NCBI RefSeq assembly: GCF_015223105.1
Contig: NZ_JADFTZ010000001.1
Coordinates: 372,001-436,000 of the forward strand
Length of the DNA stretch: 64,000 nt
Reading direction: 5' to 3'
Source: Flavobacterium proteolyticum
Lineage (GTDB): Bacteria; Bacteroidota; Bacteroidia; Flavobacteriales; Flavobacteriaceae
The translations under genes were made by a program, and so were the position numbers. Below, one piece after another: positions 7,974-17,093 of the stretch (positions are counted from its first letter, which is position 1; each line of letters starts with the position of its first letter). Below the pieces are notes generated by a model. That model ran no database searches. It was given only the letters and a program-made list of their open reading frames with translations, and was not told the origin of the DNA.

Positions 7974-8873
7974 ATGCAAGTAATCGCAACTAAAATAACA
8001 CAAAATCCGGCCATTGTAAAATTTGAATTGGATGAAATTATTGTAAGAACTGAGAATTTTGAATTCAAAAATATTGACGAAACGCAAAATTCTCCTTTAG
8101 CAAAACAATTATTTTTTCTTCCTTTTGTTAAGACAGTCTATGTTTCTGGAAATTTTATCGCTATTGAAAAATTTTCAATTGTAGAATGGGAAGATGTTCA
8201 AGAAGATGTAGCCAATCAAATAAATGAATTCATTTCTAATGGTGGAGAGATCATCAAAATAGATGAAACCAAAACAAAAAAACAACCAATAACCGTTTAT
8301 GCCGAAACCACTCCTAACCCCTCGGTTTTAAAATTTGTTTGTAATAAACTACTAACGAAAACTGCTCTGGAATGTAAAAACATTGATGAAACATCTGCTT
8401 CTCCTTTAGCAAAAGAATTATTTAAATTTCCTTTCGTAAAAGAAGTATTCATCGACGAAAATTATATTTCGGTTACCAAATTTGCTATAACAGAATGGGA
8501 TGAAATTACTCTTGAATTAAGAACTTTTATTAAAGAGTACATTGAAAACGGAAACATTGTAATTGATGAAACAGCAATTGTGAAAACAGAAATTCATCAA
8601 AAACAACAAGAAGCTTATTTTGACACACTTGATGTTACTTCTCAGCAAATCATCAACATTATCGAAGAATACGTTAAACCTGCCGTTCAAAGCGATGGTG
8701 GAAACATTATGTTTGAATCTTTTGATCCAGAAGAGAAAAGAGTAAAGGTAGTTTTACAAGGTGCTTGTAGCGGATGTCCTTCATCAACTTTTACATTAAA
8801 AAATGGAATTGAAAACATGTTGAAAGACATGCTGAAAGACGAAGCAATTAAAGTAGAAGCCATTAACGGATAA
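7974..8873 (+). CDS. NifU/Nfu-type iron-sulfur cluster scaffold with duplicated N-terminal domain
   Basis: The C-terminal 80 residues carry the Nfu scaffold motif G-A-C-S-G-C-P-S-S, whose two cysteines bind a shared [4Fe-4S] cluster for transfer to apoproteins. The first 185 residues contain two tandem copies of an Nfu_N-like domain. Each has a N-P-(A/S)-hydrophobic-K-F opening and a K-N-I-D-E-T-x-x-S-P-L-A-K-x-L-F core, at about residues 10-90 and 100-180. I chose the ATG at 7974 (299 residues) because the in-frame codon at 7947 lies upstream of the predicted promoter. Numerous Fe-S proteins are encoded nearby (ActB, QueG), but no operon link exists. Confidence 0.9.
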   Translation: MQVIATKITQNPAIVKFELDEIIVRTENFEFKNIDETQNSPLAKQLFFLPFVKTVYVSGNFIAIEKFSIVEWEDVQEDVANQINEFISNGGEIIKIDETKTKKQPITVYAETTPNPSVLKFVCNKLLTKTALECKNIDETSASPLAKELFKFPFVKEVFIDENYISVTKFAITEWDEITLELRTFIKEYIENGNIVIDETAIVKTEIHQKQQEAYFDTLDVTSQQIINIIEEYVKPAVQSDGGNIMFESFDPEEKRVKVVLQGACSGCPSSTFTLKNGIENMLKDMLKDEAIKVEAING

Positions 8874-8892
8874 TTCTAAACCGTATAAAACA

Positions 8893-8918
8893 AAAAAGAG
8901 CCTTTCGGCTCTTTTTTT
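8893..8918. terminator. Bidirectional terminator between nfu and the phosphate permease
   Basis: AAAAAGAGCC-TTTC-GGCTCTTTTT forms a strong stem with T runs on both strands. It serves both convergent genes and touches the stop codon of the minus-strand gene. Confidence 0.88.
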
Positions 8919-11166
8919 ATTTCTTATTCTGTTGATTAAATTCTTTAAACAACTCTAATAAATTCATAATTGATTTTATCAAATCGTTTGTTTCAAGAAG
9001 TAAAGAGAAATACAATTTACTGTTTTTAGGACTTGTTTCTGTAGTTCTAATTCTATTAATCTGTTTTGTGATTAATTCAGAAACGGTGTCTAAAAATGCT
9101 TTTTTATCTCTTAAAATCTCATCTAATTTAGAAAAATCTTCAGTTTTAAAACTTTCCTCTAAACGGCTGAACAATTCTTGTAGTTGTGTATCAACAGTTT
9201 TAAGATCACGAATTTGATTGAATTTTAATTTTTTATGATTGTTATTTACATGCGAATGGCTGCTTGATGTAATATAATCAATTGATTGAACCATGTCTTG
9301 TAAATAGCCTAAAATTAAAATATAAAATTTACTTGCTTCAACTGAATTTTCATCTAAGTTTTTGATGAAATAGAAAACATTACTTTTTAACTCGTCGATT
9401 TCTTTTTCAAGTTTTTTTAATGCTTTTTTATTTTCTTTCAATTTAGCCAAATCTTGTAAACCTAAATTATCTACAACATTTGAGTATAAGGCACTAGTTT
9501 TTCTTAACACTTTAGAAATCTGAGAAGAACTTTCTGTAATCATTTCTTTTAATGTTACGATGTCTTCTTTTCTTAATTTCTTAATTTCCTCTTCTTCTTT
9601 AACTTTCTTTTTGTGAATTTGGTTACTTCTGTAGAAGAAAATTGCGACAATAATCATGAAAGCAAAGAACGCAAATACTTCTCCAATGAATAAGATGTAA
9701 GCAATAATGGCAGAAGATAAAAATGCAGCTAAAGCAGTTACAAACCAACCTCCAATTACATTAAAAACACCCGCAACACGATAAACAGCGCTTTCTCTAT
9801 CCCAAGCTCTATCTGCAAAAGACGAACCCATTGCTACCATAAAAGTTACATAAGTTGTAGATAATGGTAATTTCATTGATGTTCCGATAGAAATCAAAAT
9901 AGAAGCTACAATTAAGTTTACTGATGCACGAACCATGTCAAACATAGGTTGTTCATCTCTCTTTCCTGTATATTCAGGCTGAACAAACTGAGCGTCTAAT
10001 TTCTTCTGAAGTGATTTTGGTAAAATAAAACTAATGATATTTCCAAGATACATAAATCCTCTAACAATGTTTCTTGAAAGTGTATTAGCGTTATATTTTT
10101 CATTTCCTTCTCCTTGACGAGACAAATTCTGCTCAGTTTCAATAACCGATTTAGCTTTTTTAGATGTCCATAATGTGTAAACCATTACTAATCCAGCCAA
10201 TGCTAAAAAGATAAAAGGAGCTGGTAAATTTTCTTTTTCCAAACCAGACATCATGAATTCCGTTGCTCCAACAGTTTGTCCAGGTGCAGCCCAAATTTCA
10301 AAAGCTTGGTAAGCCGCAATTGGCACCCCAATGAAGTTAACTAAGTCATTTCCTGCAAAAGCAAGTGCTAATCCAAAAGTCCCAACAATAATAATGAATT
10401 TAAAAACACTGAATTTAAAAACACTAATTAATAATTGACAAACAATTGTCCATAGAATTAATGAATATGCAATAATAGTAAATGGACTTTCTTTAATAAA
10501 ATCTTTTACTTCAGAAGGCACAAATGTGATTGATTTTAATCCTTTTACCAAGATGAAAAAAGTAATCGCTGTCATAGCAACTCCACCAAAAAGTGCCGCT
10601 ACATACTTATATCTTTTTTCGATATGAAATGTAAAAATTAACCTTGATACATATTGTACTAACGAACCTAGAGCAAAAGATAATGCTACAGAAAGTAAAA
10701 TACTATAAACAATTTCAGAAGCTTTTTCAGTATTGATATAGTTTCCAAGAGTATCAAAACCATCTCCACTAACATATACTTTGTAAACAGCTAAAACTAC
10801 TGAAGCCCCTAACAAAGAGAAAATTACAGAAACTGTTGTTGATGTTGGAAGTCCTAAGGTGTTAAACACATCAAGTAACAATACATCGGTAATCATTACT
10901 GCTAAAAAGATGATAATTACATCGTTGAAACTAAACATACTTGGCGTAAAAATTCCGTTTCGTGCAATTTCCATCATACCGTTAGAATAAAGGGCTCCAA
11001 CAGCAACACCTAAACTCGCTACAATCATAATAGTTTTAAACGAAACCGCTTTTGAACCAATAGCTGAGTTTAAGAAATTAACCGCATCATTACTTACTCC
11101 TACCATCAAATCGGTAATTGCAAGGATGGCTAATGCAATTAACATTATAATATAAATTTGCTCCAT
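8917..11166 (-). CDS. PiT-family inorganic phosphate transporter with C-terminal helical regulatory-like domain
   Basis: This 749-residue protein carries the two PiT signature repeats: G-V-S-N-D-A-V-N-F-L-N near residue 23 and A-G-N-D-L-V-N-F-I-G near 270. About twelve hydrophobic segments span residues 1 to 510. PiT permeases import phosphate (or metal-phosphate) with H+ or Na+. Residues about 515-749 are hydrophilic and helical with coiled-coil character, resembling the PhoU/DUF47 proteins that usually accompany PiT genes as separate partners. The fusion is an inference from pattern rather than a search. The gene is monocistronic and ends in a bidirectional terminator. Confidence 0.88.
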   Translation of the reverse strand: MEQIYIIMLIALAILAITDLMVGVSNDAVNFLNSAIGSKAVSFKTIMIVASLGVAVGALYSNGMMEIARNGIFTPSMFSFNDVIIIFLAVMITDVLLLDVFNTLGLPTSTTVSVIFSLLGASVVLAVYKVYVSGDGFDTLGNYINTEKASEIVYSILLSVALSFALGSLVQYVSRLIFTFHIEKRYKYVAALFGGVAMTAITFFILVKGLKSITFVPSEVKDFIKESPFTIIAYSLILWTIVCQLLISVFKFSVFKFIIIVGTFGLALAFAGNDLVNFIGVPIAAYQAFEIWAAPGQTVGATEFMMSGLEKENLPAPFIFLALAGLVMVYTLWTSKKAKSVIETEQNLSRQGEGNEKYNANTLSRNIVRGFMYLGNIISFILPKSLQKKLDAQFVQPEYTGKRDEQPMFDMVRASVNLIVASILISIGTSMKLPLSTTYVTFMVAMGSSFADRAWDRESAVYRVAGVFNVIGGWFVTALAAFLSSAIIAYILFIGEVFAFFAFMIIVAIFFYRSNQIHKKKVKEEEEIKKLRKEDIVTLKEMITESSSQISKVLRKTSALYSNVVDNLGLQDLAKLKENKKALKKLEKEIDELKSNVFYFIKNLDENSVEASKFYILILGYLQDMVQSIDYITSSSHSHVNNNHKKLKFNQIRDLKTVDTQLQELFSRLEESFKTEDFSKLDEILRDKKAFLDTVSELITKQINRIRTTETSPKNSKLYFSLLLETNDLIKSIMNLLELFKEFNQQNKK

Positions 11167-11303
11167 TTTTTTATGAATTAATTTTGGTGCAAAATTCCTC
11201 TAAGAAATTTAGATTTACGTTAATTTAATGTTATCAATTTTAATTTTAAATTACATTTTTGATACAATACTTAACTTTAATTTAATATTAAAACTTTAGA
11301 AAC

Positions 11304-11311
11304 TATCTTTG
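11304..11311 (+). promoter_or_regulatory. Putative -7 promoter element for mscS-like gene
   Basis: TATCTTTG fits TAnnTTTG and ends 13 bases before the ATG at 11325. No convincing -33 box was seen. Confidence 0.5.
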
Positions 11312-11324
11312 CAAAAAAAAGAAT

Positions 11325-12143
11325 ATGACTCCAATTGAAATTCAAAATTACTTCGAAACCATTAAAAAACTAATCTTAGAATATTCTCCAAAATTTGTAG
11401 TAGCAATATTAATTTTATTAATTGGGCTTTGGGGAACAAGTTTTATCACCAAAACAGCAAAAAAAATAATGGTAAAACGTAATGTAGAAGTTACGCTTTC
11501 AACTTTTATTGGAAATCTCATTTTTTGGACACTTCGCATTTTACTTTTTGTAACTGTAATTTCTAAACTTGGAATAGAAACATCTTCTTTTGTTGCTGTT
11601 CTTGGAGCCGCTGGTTTAGCAATTGGCCTATCCTTACAAGGTTCGCTTTCTAATTTTGCTGGCGGAATTTTAATTATTTTATTCAAACCATTTAGAATTG
11701 GCGACTTTATTGAAGCACAAGGGGTTTTAGGAACTGTCAAAGATATCAAAATATTCTCAACCGTAATTACTTCTCCTGATAACAAACAAATTGTAATCCC
11801 AAATGCTGCTTTATCAAATGGAGTTATAACCAACTACACTGTTAATGGAATCAGAAGAGTTGATTTAGTAATTTCTGTAGATTACGCAACTGATTTACAA
11901 TTAGCTAAAACAACCTTAGAAAACATATTAAAATCAATTCCCGAAGTTTTACCAGAACCTGAAGCAGCCGTTTTTATTAATAATTTAGCAACGAGTTCAA
12001 TTGATTTTGCTGTTAGACCTTTTACAAAAAACGAACATTTCTGGAAAGTTAAATCTGATGTTTTAGAGAAAACAAAGAGAACATTTGACGAATTAGGAAT
12101 TGAAATCCCTTACCCACACCAAGTGGAAATTCACAAAGAATAA
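11325..12143 (+). CDS. Small-conductance mechanosensitive channel (MscS family)
   Basis: The protein has 272 residues with hydrophobic segments near 20-42, 62-80 and 86-120. The third contains the Gly/Ala-rich pore helix pattern A-V-L-G-A-A-G-L-A-I-G-L-S-L-Q-G-S-L-S-N-F-A-G-G. The beta domain motif F-K-P-F-R-I-G-D-F-I-E follows, and then P-N-A-A-L-S-N-G-V-I-T-N-Y. This is the classical MscS layout and length. MscS opens on membrane tension to release solutes during hypo-osmotic shock. It is convergent with tsaB, the two stop codons being two bases apart with no hairpin between them. Confidence 0.94.
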   Translation: MTPIEIQNYFETIKKLILEYSPKFVVAILILLIGLWGTSFITKTAKKIMVKRNVEVTLSTFIGNLIFWTLRILLFVTVISKLGIETSSFVAVLGAAGLAIGLSLQGSLSNFAGGILIILFKPFRIGDFIEAQGVLGTVKDIKIFSTVITSPDNKQIVIPNAALSNGVITNYTVNGIRRVDLVISVDYATDLQLAKTTLENILKSIPEVLPEPEAAVFINNLATSSIDFAVRPFTKNEHFWKVKSDVLEKTKRTFDELGIEIPYPHQVEIHKE

Positions 12144-12145
12144 CT

Positions 12146-12805
12146 TTATTTACTCAAAACAAAATCTTTCAAATAATAAGGTTCAAAATAAGCGACATCA
12201 ACAAAGTCGCTTATTTTGTATTTCTCAAACGACAATTCACTCATTTCTTTAGCTGATGGAAATATAACATTTGAATGAAATACAAATTTATCATCCGTTA
12301 AAGTGTTTTTGAACTTTTCTGTTCCATCGCCAACTAAATGAATTTTCTTTGAAATTTCTTGATACGAAGTTTTATCAATAATCTCAGCTTGTGTATTTCT
12401 GATTTGTGTGTAATTTTTATCGTAAATAGCCGTAAAAACTTCCATTCTGCGAGCATCAATCATTGGAATGATAATTCCGTCTTCAATTTGAATTTGTTTC
12501 GCTAAAAGCTGCAATGTATCAACAGCAATCATTGGGATATTCATTGCATAACAAAATCCTTTTGCAGAAGAAACACCAATTCGCAAACCTGTATAAGAAC
12601 CCGGACCTTGACTTACCGCAATAGCATTCAAGTCAGAAAACTGTAAATTATTTTCAGCAAGTAATTCTTCGATAAAAACGTGTAATTTTTCGGCATGAGA
12701 AAAGTTTTGCTCTGCAATTTCTTTACAAGCTATCGTTTTTCCTTCTTTTGCTAAAGCTACTGAACAATTTTTAGTTGCGGTTTCTATGTTTAGAATAATT
12801 GACAT
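12146..12805 (-). CDS. tsaB: tRNA threonylcarbamoyladenosine biosynthesis protein TsaB
   Basis: The ATG at 12805 gives 219 residues beginning M-S-I-I-L-N-I-E-T-A-T-K-N-C-S-V-A-L, a typical ASKHA-fold start, with A-V-S-Q-G-P-G-S-Y-T-G-L-R-I-G near residue 65. TsaB is the inactive partner that dimerises with TsaD and allows t6A modification of ANN-decoding tRNAs. A longer frame from 12862 was rejected because a promoter element (12824-12831) lies inside that extension. The gene follows the efflux genes on the same strand but is separated from them by a terminator. Confidence 0.92.
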   Translation of the reverse strand: MSIILNIETATKNCSVALAKEGKTIACKEIAEQNFSHAEKLHVFIEELLAENNLQFSDLNAIAVSQGPGSYTGLRIGVSSAKGFCYAMNIPMIAVDTLQLLAKQIQIEDGIIIPMIDARRMEVFTAIYDKNYTQIRNTQAEIIDKTSYQEISKKIHLVGDGTEKFKNTLTDDKFVFHSNVIFPSAKEMSELSFEKYKISDFVDVAYFEPYYLKDFVLSK

Positions 12806-12823
12806 AATCAGATTTTTGAAAGG

Positions 12824-12831
12824 CAAAGTTA
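12824..12831 (-). promoter_or_regulatory. Putative -7 promoter element for tsaB
   Basis: On the minus strand this reads TAACTTTG, matching TAnnTTTG, 18 bases upstream of the chosen start codon and just downstream of the preceding terminator. Confidence 0.5.
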
Positions 12832-12846
12832 AGAAGATAAACCCGT

Positions 12847-12880
12847 AAAAAAAATAAGGCATAGTTTCCTACGCCTTATC
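12847..12880 (-). terminator. Intrinsic terminator after the efflux adaptor gene
   Basis: On the minus strand ATAAGGCGTAG pairs with CTATGCCTTAT (one G-U pair) around a GAAA loop and is followed by eight T residues. It separates the tolC/adaptor operon from tsaB. Confidence 0.85.
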
Positions 12881-12904
12881 TACCCAAATTAACTAATAAG
12901 AAAT

Positions 12905-14218
12905 CTATTTCTTACTTTCTTTTTTATCTTTTTCTGTTTCTACACGAACTTTATCATTTGAAACTAAATCTTTTGAAACCGTTGTGTAAGGTCCAATAAT
13001 AATTTCTTCACCCGGTTTTAAACCTGAAATAATTTCAATATTGGTATCGTCTTGAATTCCTGTTTTAACAACTCTCAACTTAGCTTTATCGCCAACTTTC
13101 ACAAAAACACATTCGTATTTTTTATCACTTTTTGGTGCCGTTCCTTTTTGTTCTTGCTCTTTCTTTTTCAATTCTGCAACAATATCTTTTTTAACCGAAG
13201 TGGTATCGTCTTTTATTACAACTGCACTAATTGGAACTGCCGTAATATTTTCTTTACGCTTAGTGATAATATCAACCGTAGCAGTCATTCCCGGTCTAAA
13301 AGGCGAGAAATTTTCAGGTTTTCCTTCTAATAAATCTTGATAAGATTCTTTTAAAATTCTAACTTTTACTTTGAAATTCGTAACCTGATCAGCCGTTAAT
13401 GCAGTACTTGCCGAATTTGAAATACTAGTTACAATTCCTTTAAATTCTCTTTTTAAATAAGCATCAACTTCAATATTTGCAGAATCACCGATGTTTACCT
13501 TTACAATATCATTCTCATTAACATCCACTTCTACTTCCATATTGTTTAGGTTAGCAATTCTAAGAATTTCTGTTCCTGCCATTTGTTGCGTTCCTAAAAC
13601 TCTTTCTCCTAATTCTACATTCAACAATGAAACTGTTCCATCTGCTGGAGCATAAATTGTAGTTCTACCTAAGTTATCTTTTGCTTCAGTAACCGTTGCA
13701 GACGCACTTTGTACTTGGTAATACGCCGATTGTTTATTGGCAACCGCAACTTCATAAGCCGAAACGATTCTATCCCATTCTGACTTTGAGATAATTCCTT
13801 TTTCGAATAATTTTTTATTTCGATCGTAATTAGCTTTAGCTTCTTTTACCTGAGCATCTGCCTGACTTAAACCTGCTTTTGTAGTTGACATAGAAGCTAC
13901 AGAACGATTCACTCCAGATTCGTATAAATCGGGATTAATTCGCACCAATAAATCTCCTTTTTTTACTTGTTGCCCTTCTTTAATAGGTAAAGCAATAATT
14001 TCTCCAGAAACTTCTGATGATATTTTAACTTCAATTTCTGGTTGGATTTTTCCTGTTGCCGAAACCGTTTCAACGATTGTTGTTTGCGCTACTTTTGATA
14101 ATTCAACAACTTTAGATTCATCGTTATTTCCGATTACACCACCTTTTTTAAGTCCGACTACTAATAAAATTATTCCTACTAGACTTCCTAATAAAATGAA
14201 TATGGTTTTCTTTGACAT
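12905..14218 (-). CDS. Periplasmic adaptor (membrane fusion) subunit of an efflux transporter, HlyD/MacA type
   Basis: This 437-residue protein has one N-terminal membrane anchor (residues 5-22). Paired lipoyl-like halves follow: V-S-A-T-G-K-I-Q-P, then G-Q-Q-V-K-K-G-D-L-L-V-R-I-N-P, and later A-P-A-D-G-T-V-S-L-L. A helical hairpin lies between them, and beta-barrel and membrane-proximal domains follow. Such adaptors bridge an inner-membrane pump and a TolC channel. The TolC partner lies immediately upstream in the same operon (21 bases), but no ABC or RND permease is adjacent. The predicted fold fits MacA-type adaptors best. The substrate is unknown. Confidence 0.87.
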   Translation of the reverse strand: MSKKTIFILLGSLVGIILLVVGLKKGGVIGNNDESKVVELSKVAQTTIVETVSATGKIQPEIEVKISSEVSGEIIALPIKEGQQVKKGDLLVRINPDLYESGVNRSVASMSTTKAGLSQADAQVKEAKANYDRNKKLFEKGIISKSEWDRIVSAYEVAVANKQSAYYQVQSASATVTEAKDNLGRTTIYAPADGTVSLLNVELGERVLGTQQMAGTEILRIANLNNMEVEVDVNENDIVKVNIGDSANIEVDAYLKREFKGIVTSISNSASTALTADQVTNFKVKVRILKESYQDLLEGKPENFSPFRPGMTATVDIITKRKENITAVPISAVVIKDDTTSVKKDIVAELKKKEQEQKGTAPKSDKKYECVFVKVGDKAKLRVVKTGIQDDTNIEIISGLKPGEEIIIGPYTTVSKDLVSNDKVRVETEKDKKESKK

Positions 14219-14239
14219 GATAAAGTATTTATATTTTAA

Positions 14240-15562
14240 CTATTGCTTTTTGATTAATGGAATTCCGAAATAGAATTCTAATATTTTAGTTCTAAAAATG
14301 TAATCGTATTTGGTTCTTAACACTTCTGATTGAGCGTTTTCATAAGCTATTGTAGATTGAGAAAAATCAAATGAATTCATTAAACCTACTTCATAACGCT
14401 CTTTTGAAAAATTGAACGATTGTTTTCTAGCTTCTAAAGTTTTTTGAGCTGCTTCAAATGATTTTTTAGCATTAATAACATCATTATAAGCTTGATATAC
14501 ATTTCGCTCTAAATCTAACTCGGCTTGTTTCAGCTGAAATTCTGAACGCTCTTGATTAATTTTAGCACGTTGTACTCTTCCTCTTGTAGCAAATCCATTT
14601 AAAATTGGAACGCTTAACTGTAAACCAACTGCAGTTCCATCAAATAATGACAATTGATCTGCAAAATTAAATGGTGTACTTTCAGACCAACGAGTATTAT
14701 ATCCAACAAAACCTGTTAATGTTGGCAAATATGAAGAACGAGAAATCGCAACATCTTTTTTTGCCACATCAACATTTGACAAAGCTATTTTCACATCTTT
14801 AACCGATTCTTTAGCTTTAGCCAAAATAGCCTCCTGTGTTTCATTTGTTATATTAGACATTGGCAAATCAATCACTTCATCTGAAATATCAAACGTAGCA
14901 TAATCTTCTAACAATAAAGTTTGACACAAGGCAACCTTAGAAATTAAAAGTGCATTTTCAGTACTAATAATTTGTTGCTCTTGAGTAGCATCTGTAGCTT
15001 GTAGTTCGTATATATCTCCAGCAGGAAGTGAACCAGCCTCTATTAACTCTTGAGTTCTTTTGATATTTTCTTTAGTAACTAAATTTTGATTTTTTTGAAC
15101 TTTCAATTGTTCTTTATTAAACAATATTTGTAAGTACGAGTTTGCAATTGAAAGAGCAATATCATCTTTCATTTTGTCCAGACGATAAGTATTTGCTATC
15201 TGATTCAGTTTAGATCGCTGCAATGTTTTCCAATTAGCCAAACCATTAAACAACATTATATTTGAGTTTGCAGAAGCTGAAAACGATTTAAATGTTTGAT
15301 TTTGAAACTGGTTTGTAACTGGGTTAATACTTGCTCCTGTATTTATACTATAATTTGCATTTCCATTCAGTGTAGGCAAAAAACCACCAATAGCTTCTAG
15401 CTTTTCAACATCAGAAGTTTTTAAATCTAATTCGGACTGTTTCACCGAAATATTATTTTTTATAGCATAATCTACACATTCTTCCAAAGTCCATTTTTTA
15501 CTTTGTGCCGAAAGTTGAAAACCTATCAACAATAGAAAAAAAACTATTTTTTTTGTTATCAT
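14240..15562 (-). CDS. TolC-family outer membrane efflux protein
   Basis: The signal peptide K-K-I-V-F-F-L-L-L-I-G-F-Q-L-S-A-Q is followed by W-T-L-E-E-C-V-D-Y-A-I-K-N-N, a typical outer-membrane efflux protein start. Two repeats of long amphipathic helices with intervening strands make up the rest (440 residues). These proteins form trimeric channel-tunnels through the outer membrane and periplasm. An in-frame ATG at 15583 adds seven residues and cannot be excluded. I preferred 15562 because the signal peptide then begins at residue 1. It is the first gene of an operon with the adaptor. No clear promoter was found. Confidence 0.88.
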   Translation of the reverse strand: MITKKIVFFLLLIGFQLSAQSKKWTLEECVDYAIKNNISVKQSELDLKTSDVEKLEAIGGFLPTLNGNANYSINTGASINPVTNQFQNQTFKSFSASANSNIMLFNGLANWKTLQRSKLNQIANTYRLDKMKDDIALSIANSYLQILFNKEQLKVQKNQNLVTKENIKRTQELIEAGSLPAGDIYELQATDATQEQQIISTENALLISKVALCQTLLLEDYATFDISDEVIDLPMSNITNETQEAILAKAKESVKDVKIALSNVDVAKKDVAISRSSYLPTLTGFVGYNTRWSESTPFNFADQLSLFDGTAVGLQLSVPILNGFATRGRVQRAKINQERSEFQLKQAELDLERNVYQAYNDVINAKKSFEAAQKTLEARKQSFNFSKERYEVGLMNSFDFSQSTIAYENAQSEVLRTKYDYIFRTKILEFYFGIPLIKKQ

Positions 15563-15664
15563 TTTATGTGATTTAATTCTCATTTCTTATAAGACCGCTT
15601 TTTCAATATTTTGTTACAGTATATCAATTAAAATTTTACTTTTACATCGAAAATTAGATTTCCT

Positions 15665-17056
15665 ATGAAAACATTTCTTGTAATTTTTGCCTTACTTTTT
15701 ACCTTGCTTCTAACCATTTCATGTGGTACAGCAAAAAAAATTGAAGCCATAAAACCCGCACCTTCAAACGCTAACCCTGTTGTTTTTAAAAATAAAGTTT
15801 CTTTTATTTCAATGCCTGTTGAAATAACATTGAAGGAACTCGAACAACAATTAAATAAAAATGTAACCGGATTAATATTTAACGATTCTATCTTAAATGA
15901 TGATAAAACCGAAATGAAAATCTGGAAAACAGCTCCTATTAAACTAAGTGAAAAAAACGGAAACATTATTTCTGAAATCCCACTTAAGATTTGGGCAAAA
16001 TTTAAATATGGAACTGATTTTATGGGATTAAATGACACTCGTGAAATCAATCTAAATGGAATCATAACTTTAGACAGCAAAACCCATTTAACGAATTGGA
16101 AGCTCACCACTACTTCTAAAATAGAAGATTTTGAATGGAGCGAAAGTCCTACGATTTTGGTAGCTGGAAAAAACGTTCCAATTACTTATATCATTAATCC
16201 CACATTGACCCTATTTAAATCGAAAATTTCGAAAAAAATTGATGAAGCTATTGATAAAACCTGTGACTTTAAACCTCATGTTTTAGATGCTTTAGACAAA
16301 TTAAGCAATCCTATTTTAACAAGCGAACAATACGAAACCTGGTTTAAAATGGTTCCTTTAGAACTATATGTAACCGAAGCCAAACTTAGCAAAACTAAAA
16401 TCATGTTAAACATGGGATTAAAATGCAACATGCAAACTATGGTGGGACAAAAACCAAAAAGCGGGTTTGATGCTTCGAAAATTGTATTGAAACCTGTAGA
16501 AAAAATTCCAGACAACACGACTGTTTCGGTTGTAGCGGTTTCTACATTTGAAAGTGCAAGTAAAATTGTAACTAAGAATTTTCAAGGACAAGAATTTGCA
16601 TCGGGAAGTAGAAAAATCAGTGTTCAAAAAGTAGATTTATGGCAAAAAGATGGCAAAATGATTATTGCTTTAGATGTTTTAGGAAGTATTAACGGTACAA
16701 TTTATTTATCGGGAATTCCAAATTACAATCCTATCACAAAAGAAATTTATTTTGACCAAATGGAATATGTTTTGAATACAAAAAGCGTCTTAATGAAATC
16801 AGCCAATTGGTTATTACATGGTACCATTTTAAAAAGTATTCAAGAAAATTGCCGCTATTCGATAAAAGGAAACTTAGAAGAAGGCAAACAAAATATGAAG
16901 CCTTATTTAAACAACTATTCACCTATGAAAGGTGTTTTTGTAAATGGAACTATCAATGATTTCGAATTCGAAAAAGTTGAATTAACGGATAAAGCCATTA
17001 TTGCTTTCATTACCACTAGTGGAAAAATGGATATTAAAGTGGATGGATTAGAATAA
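15665..17056 (+). CDS. DUF4403 family lipoprotein
   Basis: This 463-residue protein has a lipoprotein signal peptide with lipobox L-T-I-S-C, so Cys20 is the likely acylated residue. The rest is beta-rich with no membrane segment, including P-L-K-I-W-A-K-F near residue 110 and F-M-G-L-N-D-T-R-E-I. I recognise the DUF4403 family, whose members have two elongated lipid-binding-like (BPI/TULIP-type) domains. Function is not established. It is divergent from the tolC operon, monocistronic and closed by a bidirectional terminator. Assignment by length and motif recall only. Confidence 0.72.
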   Translation: MKTFLVIFALLFTLLLTISCGTAKKIEAIKPAPSNANPVVFKNKVSFISMPVEITLKELEQQLNKNVTGLIFNDSILNDDKTEMKIWKTAPIKLSEKNGNIISEIPLKIWAKFKYGTDFMGLNDTREINLNGIITLDSKTHLTNWKLTTTSKIEDFEWSESPTILVAGKNVPITYIINPTLTLFKSKISKKIDEAIDKTCDFKPHVLDALDKLSNPILTSEQYETWFKMVPLELYVTEAKLSKTKIMLNMGLKCNMQTMVGQKPKSGFDASKIVLKPVEKIPDNTTVSVVAVSTFESASKIVTKNFQGQEFASGSRKISVQKVDLWQKDGKMIIALDVLGSINGTIYLSGIPNYNPITKEIYFDQMEYVLNTKSVLMKSANWLLHGTILKSIQENCRYSIKGNLEEGKQNMKPYLNNYSPMKGVFVNGTINDFEFEKVELTDKAIIAFITTSGKMDIKVDGLE

Positions 17057-17060
17057 AACA

Positions 17061-17093
17061 AAAAAGTCGTTTCAAATGAAACGACTTTTTTTA
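17061..17093. terminator. Bidirectional terminator between DUF4403 and the SCO operon
   Basis: AAAAAGTCGTTTC pairs perfectly with GAAACGACTTTTT around a four-base AAAT loop, with T runs on both strands. It ends the plus-strand lipoprotein gene and the minus-strand operon, whose last stop codon lies in it. Confidence 0.9.

Noticed and set aside
11348..11833. 161-codon open frame on the minus strand within the MscS gene
   Set aside because: It overlaps a complete, well-conserved MscS coding region on the opposite strand and has no recognisable protein features.
15628..16110. 160-codon open frame on the minus strand within the DUF4403 gene
   Set aside because: It is fully antisense to a convincing lipoprotein gene. 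The translation shows no domain pattern, so it is a shadow frame.
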